Assembly (NCBI GenBank): GCA_002496355.1
Contig: DAJP01000028.1
Location: 1-14,830 of the forward strand
DNA length: 14,830 nt
Origin: Euryarchaeota archaeon UBA346
Lineage (GTDB): Archaea; Thermoplasmatota; E2; DHVEG-1
Reading direction: 5' to 3'
In this document: piece after piece, positions 6,613 to 13,417 of the stretch
Position numbering within the stretch: the stretch's first letter is position 1
Layout: every line of letters starts with the position of its first letter
Translations under genes and position numbers: made by a program
Notes under the pieces: generated by a model
What the model was told of the DNA's origin: nothing
Databases searched by the model: none
The model's input: the letters and a program-made list of their open reading frames with translations, nothing else

Positions 6613-7746
6613 CTGGTAATCCACGAAATAAAAGCAAAAACAATTCTGCGAAAACACAAGAAAATCGACTCCTGGTTTCTCTCAAGGTACGGGATGAACA
6701 TCTATCGAGGATGCCATCATAACTGCGTCTACTGTGACGGTCGAGCAGAGGGATACTATGTCGAAGGTGAGTTTGGGACCGATGTCTCCGTGAAAATCAA
6801 TGCTGTTGATGTGTTAGCTCAAGAGTTGGATCTCCGAAGAAAACGCACCCCTCTACAACCAGGGTATGTGATGGTCGGAGGCGGTGTCGGGGATAGCTAT
6901 CAACCTGTTGAGGAGAAATACGGGCTAACCCGCAAAACGCTTACTCTTCTCTCTGAAAAAAAGTTCCCGGTCCACATCCTCACAAAATCAACGCTCGTGA
7001 GCCGAGACATAGATCTTCTACAGAAGATCAATGAGACAAGCAAGGTGATTGTCAGCTTTAGTTTTTCCTCGACCGATGAATCAATCAGCAGAATCTTCGA
7101 ACCCGGGGTGCCATCGCCACAGGAGCGACTCGAAACCATGGCTTTCCTCAAAGACCAGGGGCTTGCCTGTGGGATGTTTCTGATGCCGGTCATCCCCTTC
7201 ATCACGGATACAAAAGAAATACTTCACAAAACGATACATGATGCAAAGGATGTTGGAGTGGATTTCATCATCTGTGGTGGGATGACACTTAAGGACGGAA
7301 AACAAAAGAATTATTTTCTCAATATTCTTAAGAAATATTATCCAGACCTCCTACTCGAGTACCAGATGATTTACAAAGGAAGTAAATGGGGCGAGGCAAC
7401 CTCTGAGTATTATCATCAATTGCATCAGTCTTTTCACACACTGATGAACCTCTATAAGATACCGAAACGTATCCCACCAGCACTTTTCAAAGGTATTCTG
7501 AGTCAGAATGATCTGATCGTCGTGATACTAGAACATCTTGATTATTTACTCAAGCTTGAAGGAAAAAAATCCCCCTATGGGTTCGCTGCATACTCACTAT
7601 CCAACCTACAAGTTCCGCTCTCAACGATACGGTATCAATTGCAGAGCATCAAAGGTATCGGCAGTACAACTGAAAAAATCATCCAGGAGGTTCTAGACAC
7701 TGGAAGCTCACAATATTACGAACGCTTATTAAAAGGCGATATATAA
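6613..7746 (+). CDS. SplB-like (COG1533) radical SAM protein with C-terminal helix-hairpin-helix domain
   Basis: This is a radical SAM enzyme of the spore photoproduct lyase-like group; the reaction of this subgroup is not known, and DNA photoproduct repair is only the closest precedent. The cluster motif C34-x3-C38-x2-C41-DGR (from CTG 6613, 377 residues) binds the SAM-cleaving [4Fe-4S]; ACGMFLMPVIPFITDT matches the SAM-binding barrel. Coding similarity continues upstream of the first ATG (6694): the codons from 6613 spell a typical N-terminus ending KIDSWFLSRYGMN, but no ATG, GTG or TTG lies in frame after the TGA at 6604, so CTG 6613 is the best start. The last 75 residues (about 7507-7731) read like the polymerase X N-terminal HhH domain, with SIKGIGSTTEKIIQEVLDTG as the hairpin. 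It sits between HxlR and the ZIP gene and near uvrACB. Confidence 0.88.
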   Translation: MVIHEIKAKTILRKHKKIDSWFLSRYGMNIYRGCHHNCVYCDGRAEGYYVEGEFGTDVSVKINAVDVLAQELDLRRKRTPLQPGYVMVGGGVGDSYQPVEEKYGLTRKTLTLLSEKKFPVHILTKSTLVSRDIDLLQKINETSKVIVSFSFSSTDESISRIFEPGVPSPQERLETMAFLKDQGLACGMFLMPVIPFITDTKEILHKTIHDAKDVGVDFIICGGMTLKDGKQKNYFLNILKKYYPDLLLEYQMIYKGSKWGEATSEYYHQLHQSFHTLMNLYKIPKRIPPALFKGILSQNDLIVVILEHLDYLLKLEGKKSPYGFAAYSLSNLQVPLSTIRYQLQSIKGIGSTTEKIIQEVLDTGSSQYYERLLKGDI

Positions 7747-7756
7747 GGGGAACGAA

Positions 7757-8536
7757 ATGGAGTTCCCCGCGCATATCATCTTTGCATTTTTGCTTACCCT
7801 CATCGCCGGTCTATCGACCGGAATAGGGAGCCTTATTGCGTACTTTATCCGGAAACCAAAGATGATCTACCTTTCGTTTTCGTTAGGTTTTTCCGCAGGA
7901 GTGATGATCTATGTCTCCTTTGTCGAACTGTTACCTCAAGCAGTCAATCAGATCGGTCAATTCACAGGTATCGTCGTGTTTTTCCTTGGGATCCTACTCA
8001 TCGCCTGTATTGATATGGTCATCCCAGAGGCACGAAATCCGCATCATTACAAGGATATGCCTAGTGAACAGACGCTGAAGGTGGATAAGACCTTACTGAG
8101 AACCGGGTTGTTTACAGCTTTAGCCATTGCAATCCATAATTTCCCTGAGGGGTTGACCACGTTTGGAACGGCTCTGAGTGATGAACGACTCGGATTAGTC
8201 ATAGCCCTTGCGATAGCGATTCATAACATCCCTGAGGGGATTTCGGTTTCTGTGCCTATTTTTTATGCGACGGGGAGTCGGAAGAAGGCATTCAAATACT
8301 CGTTTTTAGCTGGGTTAGCTGAACCAATCGGTGCGGTAATTGGTTTTCTCATTCTCCTTCCATTTTTATCATCGACAGTTCTTACTTCGCTGTTAGCCTT
8401 CGTTGCAGGGATCATGGTATACATCTCGATCGATGAGCTTCTCCCCATGGCGCATCGCTATGGTCATAGCCATACTGTTATTCTTGGGTTCATCCTTGGC
8501 ATGGCTCTCATGGCGGCAAGTCTTTTTATTCTCTAA
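7757..8536 (+). CDS. zupT: ZIP-family divalent metal transporter, ZupT-like
   Basis: This is an inner-membrane importer of zinc and possibly iron or other divalent metals. The 259 residues match ZupT in length (E. coli 257) and layout, with about eight membrane segments. The two signature helices carry HNFPEGLTTF (127-136) and HNIPEG (156-161), whose His, Asn and Glu form the binuclear metal site, and a late segment ends in ISIDELLPMAHRYGHSH. A short His-containing loop (NPHHYKD, about 94-100) precedes the signature helices. The ATG follows the radical SAM stop by 10 bases with AAGGGGA as ribosome binding site, so it is probably co-transcribed with HxlR and the radical SAM gene. Substrate preference cannot be read from sequence; the iron-sulfur neighbours make iron as plausible as zinc. 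Confidence 0.93.
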   Translation: MEFPAHIIFAFLLTLIAGLSTGIGSLIAYFIRKPKMIYLSFSLGFSAGVMIYVSFVELLPQAVNQIGQFTGIVVFFLGILLIACIDMVIPEARNPHHYKDMPSEQTLKVDKTLLRTGLFTALAIAIHNFPEGLTTFGTALSDERLGLVIALAIAIHNIPEGISVSVPIFYATGSRKKAFKYSFLAGLAEPIGAVIGFLILLPFLSSTVLTSLLAFVAGIMVYISIDELLPMAHRYGHSHTVILGFILGMALMAASLFIL

Positions 8537-8572
8537 ATAAACCACTGTACCCTGACGACAAGAACTATGGTC

Positions 8573-8770
8573 TTATTTATCTTCGAATATGAAGAGATCA
8601 TCGATGGTTGTCTGTAAAGCGTTGGCGATGTCATGGGCAAGTTGTAAGGAGGGGTTATAGTTCCCTTTTTCTATGAAGAGGATGGTCTCTCGTCGAACTC
8701 CTACTTTTTTTGCGAGATCCTCTTGGGTAAGGTTGTAGCGTGCTCGTAGTTCCTTGATGTGGGTTTTCAT
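8573..8770 (-). CDS. Minimal XRE-family HTH regulator
   Basis: This is a 65-residue protein that is essentially one helix-turn-helix of the Cro/XRE type: IKELRARYNLTQEDLAKKVG (5-24) then RRETILFIEKGNYNPSLQLA (26-45) and IANALQTTIDDLF. It resembles short archaeal and bacterial regulators found next to small membrane proteins. I chose ATG 8770, two bases after the DUF2178 stop; an in-frame TTG at 8788 would add six residues inside the upstream gene and is less likely. No ligand domain is present, so it probably acts as a dimer with a partner supplying the signal, plausibly the DUF2178 protein. It may bind the TAACAT repeats upstream of the operon. Confidence 0.92.
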   Translation of the reverse strand: MKTHIKELRARYNLTQEDLAKKVGVRRETILFIEKGNYNPSLQLAHDIANALQTTIDDLFIFEDK

Positions 8771-8772
8771 AC

Positions 8773-9177
8773 TTAGTTCCCTTTCCAATGGAGGTATAAG
8801 TACGATATGACGAATACAAATCCTGAGATAAGTATCACGATTGCTGTGACATCACTTCCTTTAAGTTCATTTTTGGAGAATATGTCGAAAAGTAACGGAG
8901 CAAATAGAGCACTCCAGATTGCTGCAATGAACGCATAGTATCCTGCTTTGTAGTTGATAGTTATTAATCGTTCATCTTTTGCTGGTAATCCTTTTCGTAC
9001 ATTCTTTATTCTGTCCCATAGTATGTACATCGCAAAAATGACGAGTATCAAGATTATACCAACAAGCAAGATTTTATCTGCATTGATATCTCCGGTCTGC
9101 ATTAGATATAAAAACAGGGTCAATAGTATCATTACCGCAATTAGGATGCCTACAACAATTTCTTTTTTACCTTTCAT
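8773..9177 (-). CDS. DUF2178-type four-helix membrane protein
   Basis: This is a 134-residue integral membrane protein with four predicted helices (about 7-26, 35-54, 79-98 and 109-129). Between helices 2 and 3 is a basic loop followed by KDER (67-70) and then YKAGYYAF (76-83), which I recognise as DUF2178 features. Function is unknown; such proteins are regularly encoded directly upstream of short XRE regulators, as here, where the stop and the next ATG are two bases apart. GAGGG at 9187-9191 is the likely ribosome binding site for ATG 9177. I infer that it is the sensor or antagonist partner of the XRE protein, but nothing in the sequence proves this. The family call is from pattern memory. 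Confidence 0.85.
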   Translation of the reverse strand: MKGKKEIVVGILIAVMILLTLFLYLMQTGDINADKILLVGIILILVIFAMYILWDRIKNVRKGLPAKDERLITINYKAGYYAFIAAIWSALFAPLLFDIFSKNELKGSDVTAIVILISGFVFVISYLYLHWKGN

Positions 9178-9202
9178 ATTTTTTTTCCCTCATTAGTTTG
9201 TT

Positions 9203-9270
9203 TGTTATTGATAACATTTTATTATTTATTTCTAACATTATGTTAAGTATATATAACATTTATTATTTAT
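9203..9270. promoter_or_regulatory. TAACAT/TGTTA operator-like array in the divergent gap
   Basis: In the 187-base divergent gap, TAACAT occurs at 9212-9217, 9233-9238 and 9254-9259, exactly 21 bases apart. Inverted partners TGTTA at 9203-9207 and 9241-9245 create TGTTAT-TG-ATAACA (9203-9216) and TAACAT-T-ATGTTA (9233-9245). A longer direct repeat, ATAACATT(T)TATTATTTAT, covers 9211-9229 and 9253-9270 with a one-base difference. TTTATATT at 9266-9273 may serve the plus-strand gene at 9365 (start near 9296). The XRE regulator is the obvious candidate binder. Confidence 0.65.
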
Positions 9271-9364
9271 ATTTTTCCCCCACCTTTATGAACCTCAAAC
9301 ACTCAAACAAGGAAATTCTGTTAAACAACCAACGCATACTCAGAAACGCTGGAAGGTCGTTCCT

Positions 9365-10294
9365 ATGGACATCATATCGGAAATGTTACAATCCGAATTT
9401 GGAAAGATCCACGCAAAATTCAAAACCGTCTCCATCATCCATCTCCAAGACTTGCAGAAAGAACTCACCACCTGGCAACAAGATGGGATGATATCAAAAA
9501 AATTTTACGAACAGAACTATGGTCAATTTGTCTTTCATTCTCCTACAACACTTCCAAAAGCCCGCTCGATTATTGTGATAGGGATTCCACAAAAAGTCAC
9601 CCGCATAGAGTTTTTCAACAACGGTAAACGGTATCAAACCATCATCCCACCAACCTATGTCTTCTCCAAAGTACGGGCCACCTGTAAAGATATTCTATTA
9701 AAGATCCTGGGAAACAAAGGATACACCGTTGACCGTGCCATATTACCAATGAAATTACTTGCAGTGAAAAGCGGATTAGGAAAATATGGGAAGAACAACC
9801 TCTGTTATGTTGACGGAATGGGGAGCTACGCCCGCCTGGAAGCATTTTATACCGATTATGAATTCCCAACCGACGATTGGTACGAAAAACAGCTCATGAA
9901 CGCATGTACATCATGTTCTTTCTGCAGCAAAGCATGCCCTACCCAGTGCATCCCAAACGACCGAATCCTCATACATGCAGACCATTGCCTCACGTATTTC
10001 AATGAAAACATCGAAGATTTCCCTGCCTTGGTTCCAAAGCAATCCCATAACGCGTTGATTGGATGCATGCATTGCCAAATCATCTGTCCTCAAAATAAAA
10101 AACATTTTGCGTACAATCCGGACACCATCACTTTCACCGAAGAAGAACTCTCATGGATTTTACAAAACACACCACGGGAAAATATTCCACAGAACCTGGC
10201 GAAAAAATTAAAAGATCTTGATATGTACGAAGATTATCCAGAACTACCCCGGAACTTTACTGTTCTCATCGAGAAACAAAACTCAGAAGAATAA
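9365..10294 (+). CDS. QueG-like double [4Fe-4S] protein (epoxyqueuosine reductase family)
   Basis: This resembles epoxyqueuosine reductase QueG, the cobalamin and iron-sulfur enzyme that completes tRNA queuosine; since archaea make archaeosine, the real substrate here is uncertain. The N-terminal half has the QueG/DUF1730 pattern: LPKARSIIVIGIP (63-75), VD (122-123) aligning with the Asp discussed as catalytic in QueG, LAVKSGLGKYGKNNL (132-146) and GSYARLEAFYTD (153-164). Then come C181-x2-C184-x2-C187-x3-C191-P, C208 (HCLTYF, compare the QueG CISYLT) and C234-x2-C237-x3-C241-P, together the ligands for two [4Fe-4S] clusters. At 309 residues it lacks the C-terminal HEAT-like extension of longer QueG forms. 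ATG 9365 has AAGGT seven bases upstream. The gene is convergent with the surface protein. Confidence 0.85.
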   Translation: MDIISEMLQSEFGKIHAKFKTVSIIHLQDLQKELTTWQQDGMISKKFYEQNYGQFVFHSPTTLPKARSIIVIGIPQKVTRIEFFNNGKRYQTIIPPTYVFSKVRATCKDILLKILGNKGYTVDRAILPMKLLAVKSGLGKYGKNNLCYVDGMGSYARLEAFYTDYEFPTDDWYEKQLMNACTSCSFCSKACPTQCIPNDRILIHADHCLTYFNENIEDFPALVPKQSHNALIGCMHCQIICPQNKKHFAYNPDTITFTEEELSWILQNTPRENIPQNLAKKLKDLDMYEDYPELPRNFTVLIEKQNSEE

Positions 10295-10312
10295 TCTTCG
10301 TAACAAATGGAT

Positions 10313-11929
10313 CTACTGAACGGATTTTTTCAAGAAAAAGAGATTTTGCAGTAGAGGAAAAGCAGAGGGGAATCGTTCGAAAAATTTATCGAAAAAATGC
10401 ATGAACAACATCGTCCTCTCAGAAGAACCCATCGGCATCTTAATGGAAAGTGATCCCCAATCACTCTCCGCGTTCTGCATATCTTTTGCCTTGGCTTTGA
10501 TCGTATAGGTTCCTCGTGTTGTCCAGCTATGAGAGACGTTCACAGATTCACCTGATTGGAACGGGCCAATCCATCCACTGTTGGAAGAATCACCCCACTC
10601 AATAAAGTAAATGACATATTTCTCCTCGGGGTCAACGGAAATGAACGTATAATTATACGTTTGTCCTGCATTGCCGGTAGTCGGACCTGTGATGATTGGT
10701 GACCACGGAGGTTGGTTCGTCCCGTTTCCTGTTGTAAACTCCCAGGTATCTGACTGGTTTGTCGCTGAACCGTCATTAGCGATAGCATACCATTGATACA
10801 TTGTATTATTCTCTAACCCATTCCATGATATGGATGCCCGCGTTGAACTCGGGACATTTTCATCGACTCCAATCAACTGCTGAATCGAAGCATCATAGAA
10901 CGAGACATCCATGACATCCTGATCCGCATCAGAGACGAAGACCGAGATCATCAGGTTGACAGGCACATTACTTGCGCCATCCTGTGGATCTGGGTCGCTT
11001 GGTTGTGCTGGAGGATGGTCCCAAGCTGACATCAATGGATAATAATCCTTATTCCCGCCCCCGCCAGGGATATTATAGGGGGTATCACCAATCCCATCAT
11101 GGTTGGCATCCCCTCCGGTGTAATCATCCCAGTAGTTCCCACCGCTCGGATACGCATCATTCCAGGAGTTACTACAGACATCATAGGCGTTATCCTCTTC
11201 ACTTGAATAGAGATTATTATGGAACAGATGGTTATCGTCCGATGATTCTTGTATTTCTATTCCACGCATATTCCCACTCAGCACATTACCAAAAATCGTA
11301 TTACTAGTGGATTGCACAAGATAGATGCCTTGAAGATGGTCGATGATCAAATTCCCTGAAATCGTAGTAAACGTAGTCTGGACCGGGTTGATCCCTTCAA
11401 AACCATTATGTGATACAGTATTCTCAGAAATCAAACAATGAGCAGATGCTAAAAGACCAATGCCCTCCCAGTTATTCGTAATGGTATTGCCAATAATGTT
11501 GACATAAGATGCATACACAATATATGCTCCGATTCCACCATGTTGTAGTGTGAATCCAGTTACGGTCCCACCATCGGCTTGAATTTTGATGACATTGCCA
11601 GTTCCCTCGCCATCGATTATTGTTTGATCACGCGACTCCCCGTAAAGAGAAACGTTTTTTGTGATAAGAACATGCTCGTAATACATCCCTTGATACACAT
11701 AAATATTGTCGCCATCAGTTGCGTTATCAATAGCATCCTGGATTTTCGAATAATTGTTCGGGCCCGTTCCACCAACATAGAGGGTCTGACGACGATCCGA
11801 ATTGATAGAGTGATTCAGGGAATCTTGAAGGGGTTCTGTCGCAATCCCTGAGATAGAAAGACTTGATAGCACTATGAAAACAAGAACGACGACTCTCGTT
11901 GTTCGTATATGATTTGCAGATATTTTCAT
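10313..11929 (-). CDS. Exported beta-helix (NosD-like) / Ig-like / PKD surface protein
   Basis: This is a 538-residue exported protein. A signal peptide with hydrophobic core VVVLVFIVLSSLSI (13-26) is followed by the archaeal opener YVGGTGPNNYSKIQDAIDNA (51-70) and a right-handed parallel beta-helix (about 70-245) of repeats such as NIIGNTITNN, LISENTVSHN and TISGNLIIDH. The cap has NYWDDYTGGDANHDGIGD (265-282). An Ig-like domain (about 305-400) and a PKD-like domain (about 405-498, with IEWGDSSNSG and HSWTTRGTYTIKAKAKD) follow. The last 40 residues form a hydrophobic tail with FFERFPSAFPLLQNLFF (516-532). I infer a cell-surface or adhesive, carbohydrate-binding protein; no catalytic site of a pectate lyase is evident. 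ATG 11929 is preceded by GGGGGAA. Confidence 0.88.
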   Translation of the reverse strand: MKISANHIRTTRVVVLVFIVLSSLSISGIATEPLQDSLNHSINSDRRQTLYVGGTGPNNYSKIQDAIDNATDGDNIYVYQGMYYEHVLITKNVSLYGESRDQTIIDGEGTGNVIKIQADGGTVTGFTLQHGGIGAYIVYASYVNIIGNTITNNWEGIGLLASAHCLISENTVSHNGFEGINPVQTTFTTISGNLIIDHLQGIYLVQSTSNTIFGNVLSGNMRGIEIQESSDDNHLFHNNLYSSEEDNAYDVCSNSWNDAYPSGGNYWDDYTGGDANHDGIGDTPYNIPGGGGNKDYYPLMSAWDHPPAQPSDPDPQDGASNVPVNLMISVFVSDADQDVMDVSFYDASIQQLIGVDENVPSSTRASISWNGLENNTMYQWYAIANDGSATNQSDTWEFTTGNGTNQPPWSPIITGPTTGNAGQTYNYTFISVDPEEKYVIYFIEWGDSSNSGWIGPFQSGESVNVSHSWTTRGTYTIKAKAKDMQNAESDWGSLSIKMPMGSSERTMLFMHFFDKFFERFPSAFPLLQNLFFLKKSVQ

Positions 11930-11963
11930 TTAGTTCCCCCAGTGTATAATATAGAAGTTCGAA

Positions 11964-11971
11964 TATTTATA
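11964..11971 (-). promoter_or_regulatory. TATA box of the beta-helix/PKD gene
   Basis: TATAAATA reads on the minus strand here. It places transcription start near 11941 and gives a leader of about 12 bases holding the GGGGGAA ribosome binding site. Confidence 0.55.
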
Positions 11972-11988
11972 TGTTCATCTTGATATAT

Positions 11989-11995
11989 AAAAAAA
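11989..11995 (-). terminator. Oligo-T terminator of the small secreted-protein gene
   Basis: Seven T on the minus strand, within TTTCCTTTTTTTATAT, lie about 30 bases after the stop at 12024. This fits archaeal oligo-T termination and separates this gene from the beta-helix gene's own promoter. Confidence 0.45.
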
Positions 11996-12023
11996 GGAAA
12001 GAAAGGAGATAAATGTATTTTCC

Positions 12024-12473
12024 TTAGATGGAACCCATCATGTATAGAATGTAATGCTCCTCTGCTAAGATGATTGCTCCAGCTTCGAATGTATTATCTG
12101 TTGTATTGACACGGTAGAGGCCAATGAACCAATTTGATTCTTCGCTTCCTGTTGTATTAAGCATACCGTAGAAGAAATACCCCCAGTTCCATCCGGTCAT
12201 CGTCCCTGACGCGCTTCCATTATACATGGTCCAGGTGCCAACAAAGGTACCGGTCCACTCCCATGATTCGTATGTCCCTGAAAATTCTCCCAGTGGGTTA
12301 TACCCGGATTCGTTTTTCATTGCAAACACTCCCGTGAAGGTTCCATTGGTGAGTGCCGGACGGGCATGATGGATAATGTTCATCGGCCGTAGATTGGATA
12401 ACGGTGCTGCAGTTGTCATTGGCATGACTGCAAGAGCTATACATATCCCTAATGCGATTAGTATTTTTTTCAT
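12024..12473 (-). CDS. Small secreted protein with G-T-F/W repeats
   Basis: The function is unknown. The 149 residues start with a signal peptide (MKKILIALGICIALAVMPMTTAA; cleavage plausible after TAA at 21-23). The mature part is a series of short strands marked by Gly-Thr-aromatic steps: GTFTGVFA (44-51), GEFSGTYESW (62-71), GTFVGTW (75-81), SGTMTGW (89-95), GYFFYGML (98-105), NWFIGLY (114-120). Five N-x-S/T sequons (N43, N54, N85, N106, N123) suggest surface glycosylation. The pattern looks like an antiparallel beta meander or barrel. I recall similar small exported proteins in Thermoplasmata but cannot name a family. ATG 12473 has AGGGAG 11 bases upstream and its own TATA box. Confidence 0.75.
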   Translation of the reverse strand: MKKILIALGICIALAVMPMTTAAPLSNLRPMNIIHHARPALTNGTFTGVFAMKNESGYNPLGEFSGTYESWEWTGTFVGTWTMYNGSASGTMTGWNWGYFFYGMLNTTGSEESNWFIGLYRVNTTDNTFEAGAIILAEEHYILYMMGSI

Positions 12474-12518
12474 ATTCTCATTAACTCCCTTTATGTTGGA
12501 CGAGCAATAGATTCCTAC

Positions 12519-12526
12519 TATTTATA
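12519..12526 (-). promoter_or_regulatory. TATA box of the small secreted-protein gene
   Basis: TATAAATA on the minus strand predicts transcription start near 12496 and a leader of about 23 bases containing AGGGAG (12485-12490). Confidence 0.55.
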
Positions 12527-12609
12527 GATTGGTAATTTTTCTCCTGGTGGTTTCAATGGATTAATTTATAATCTGAATCATAAATTTCTTTGCGAAAGAG
12601 AAGGTCGAA

Positions 12610-13260
12610 TTAAACCGCTGATCCCCATTTTTTTAGAAAATCCTCTGATTCGATTCGAAGAGTTTTTCTCGGGCTCTTGAGATGCTTTCTCACAAAAGAA
12701 AAGACTTTCTCTTTTTGTTCAATTTGAGGAAAAAAGTGATCGAATGCTTCGATCGCATGTCCAGCGATGACCCGTTTACATTCCTGGCTGAGATGCGGCG
12801 TTGTTGGGATCGTCTCAACTCTGAGAAGTTTCTCAACGATGGGTGAGGTCAGATATGGTTTTGCAAGCGCGATTTTCCCAGAACAATCGACAACGTTTGC
12901 TACCGTCACCATATACTCGTTATCGAGAAGACTATAATATTTCTCAAAAATCTTATCGAATTTTTTTTCTTTATCGACTCTTGTCAGATTCGCGATGATG
13001 ATAATCGCATTCCAGGTCAATATTCGATAATTACTATCAAGAAGACTGATAAAAAAATCCATGAAGGGATACAGGCGCTCTGGCTCTGCTTCGCTTAGGC
13101 CCATCAATACCTTTGAACAACCATACCGGACTGCAGGTTTTGATGACGAAACACCTTTGAGAAGTAGCGGAATCAGATCGTTATTTTGTTTTACTTTGTT
13201 GAAAAGCTGCTCTTTTGAAATTGATTTTTCTGCAAGTTTCTTCAACAAGTCAGATTCCAT
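12610..13260 (-). CDS. HEAT-like helical repeat protein
   Basis: This is a 216-residue, almost wholly helical protein with no membrane segment or signal peptide. Paired amphipathic helices recur: LIPLLLKGVSSSKPAVRYGC (29-48), MDFFISLLDSNYRILTWNAI (67-86), FEKYYSLLDNEYMVTVANVV (105-124), and the C-terminal part with ECKRVIAGHAIEAFDHFF (160-177) and VRKHLKSPRKTLRIESEDFL (190-209). These fit ARM/HEAT repeats, which usually serve as protein-interaction scaffolds. The QECKRVIAGHAI motif recurs in similar uncharacterised archaeal and bacterial proteins as I recall them. It diverges from the methyltransferase across 157 bases, so the two may share regulation. ATG 13260 has a GGTG about nine bases upstream. 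No specific partner can be proposed. Confidence 0.82.
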   Translation of the reverse strand: MESDLLKKLAEKSISKEQLFNKVKQNNDLIPLLLKGVSSSKPAVRYGCSKVLMGLSEAEPERLYPFMDFFISLLDSNYRILTWNAIIIIANLTRVDKEKKFDKIFEKYYSLLDNEYMVTVANVVDCSGKIALAKPYLTSPIVEKLLRVETIPTTPHLSQECKRVIAGHAIEAFDHFFPQIEQKEKVFSFVRKHLKSPRKTLRIESEDFLKKWGSAV

Positions 13261-13369
13261 GCTGACACCAAGTTGATTGTTGCATCTGGTTTGTCTTTTA
13301 ATACTGTTTTGGTATCATTTGAAAGAATTTTGTGCTGTTTAAATTCTAGGAGATATTTTTAAAAAACAA

Positions 13370-13377
13370 TATAAATT
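13370..13377 (+). promoter_or_regulatory. TATA box of the methyltransferase gene
   Basis: TATAAATT predicts transcription start near 13398 and a leader of about 20 bases with AAGGA at 13402-13406. AAATTCTA occurs twice around it (13341-13348 and 13373-13380), 32 bases apart. Confidence 0.5.
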
Positions 13378-13417
13378 CTATAACACTTCTTGTATCATAC
13401 AAAGGATTGATACTACT

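Noticed and set aside
8533..8575. Hairpin terminator between the convergent ZIP and XRE genes (AAATAA/TTATTT)
   Set aside because: A/T-only pairs across a long loop without a T-run; likely chance.
8771..8788. TTG 8788 as start of the XRE regulator
   Set aside because: It adds six residues lacking HTH similarity inside the DUF2178 gene; ATG 8770 begins the conserved domain two bases after the preceding stop.
9288..9491. Open frame from ATG 9288 overlapping the start of the QueG-like gene
   Set aside because: It runs out of frame into the QueG-like gene, has low-complexity content and no family features; the downstream ATG 9365 has a good ribosome binding site.
12587..12599. TCTTT-GCG-AAAGA hairpin after the HEAT-like gene as terminator
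   Set aside because: The 5-base stem is weak and no T-run follows it on the minus strand.
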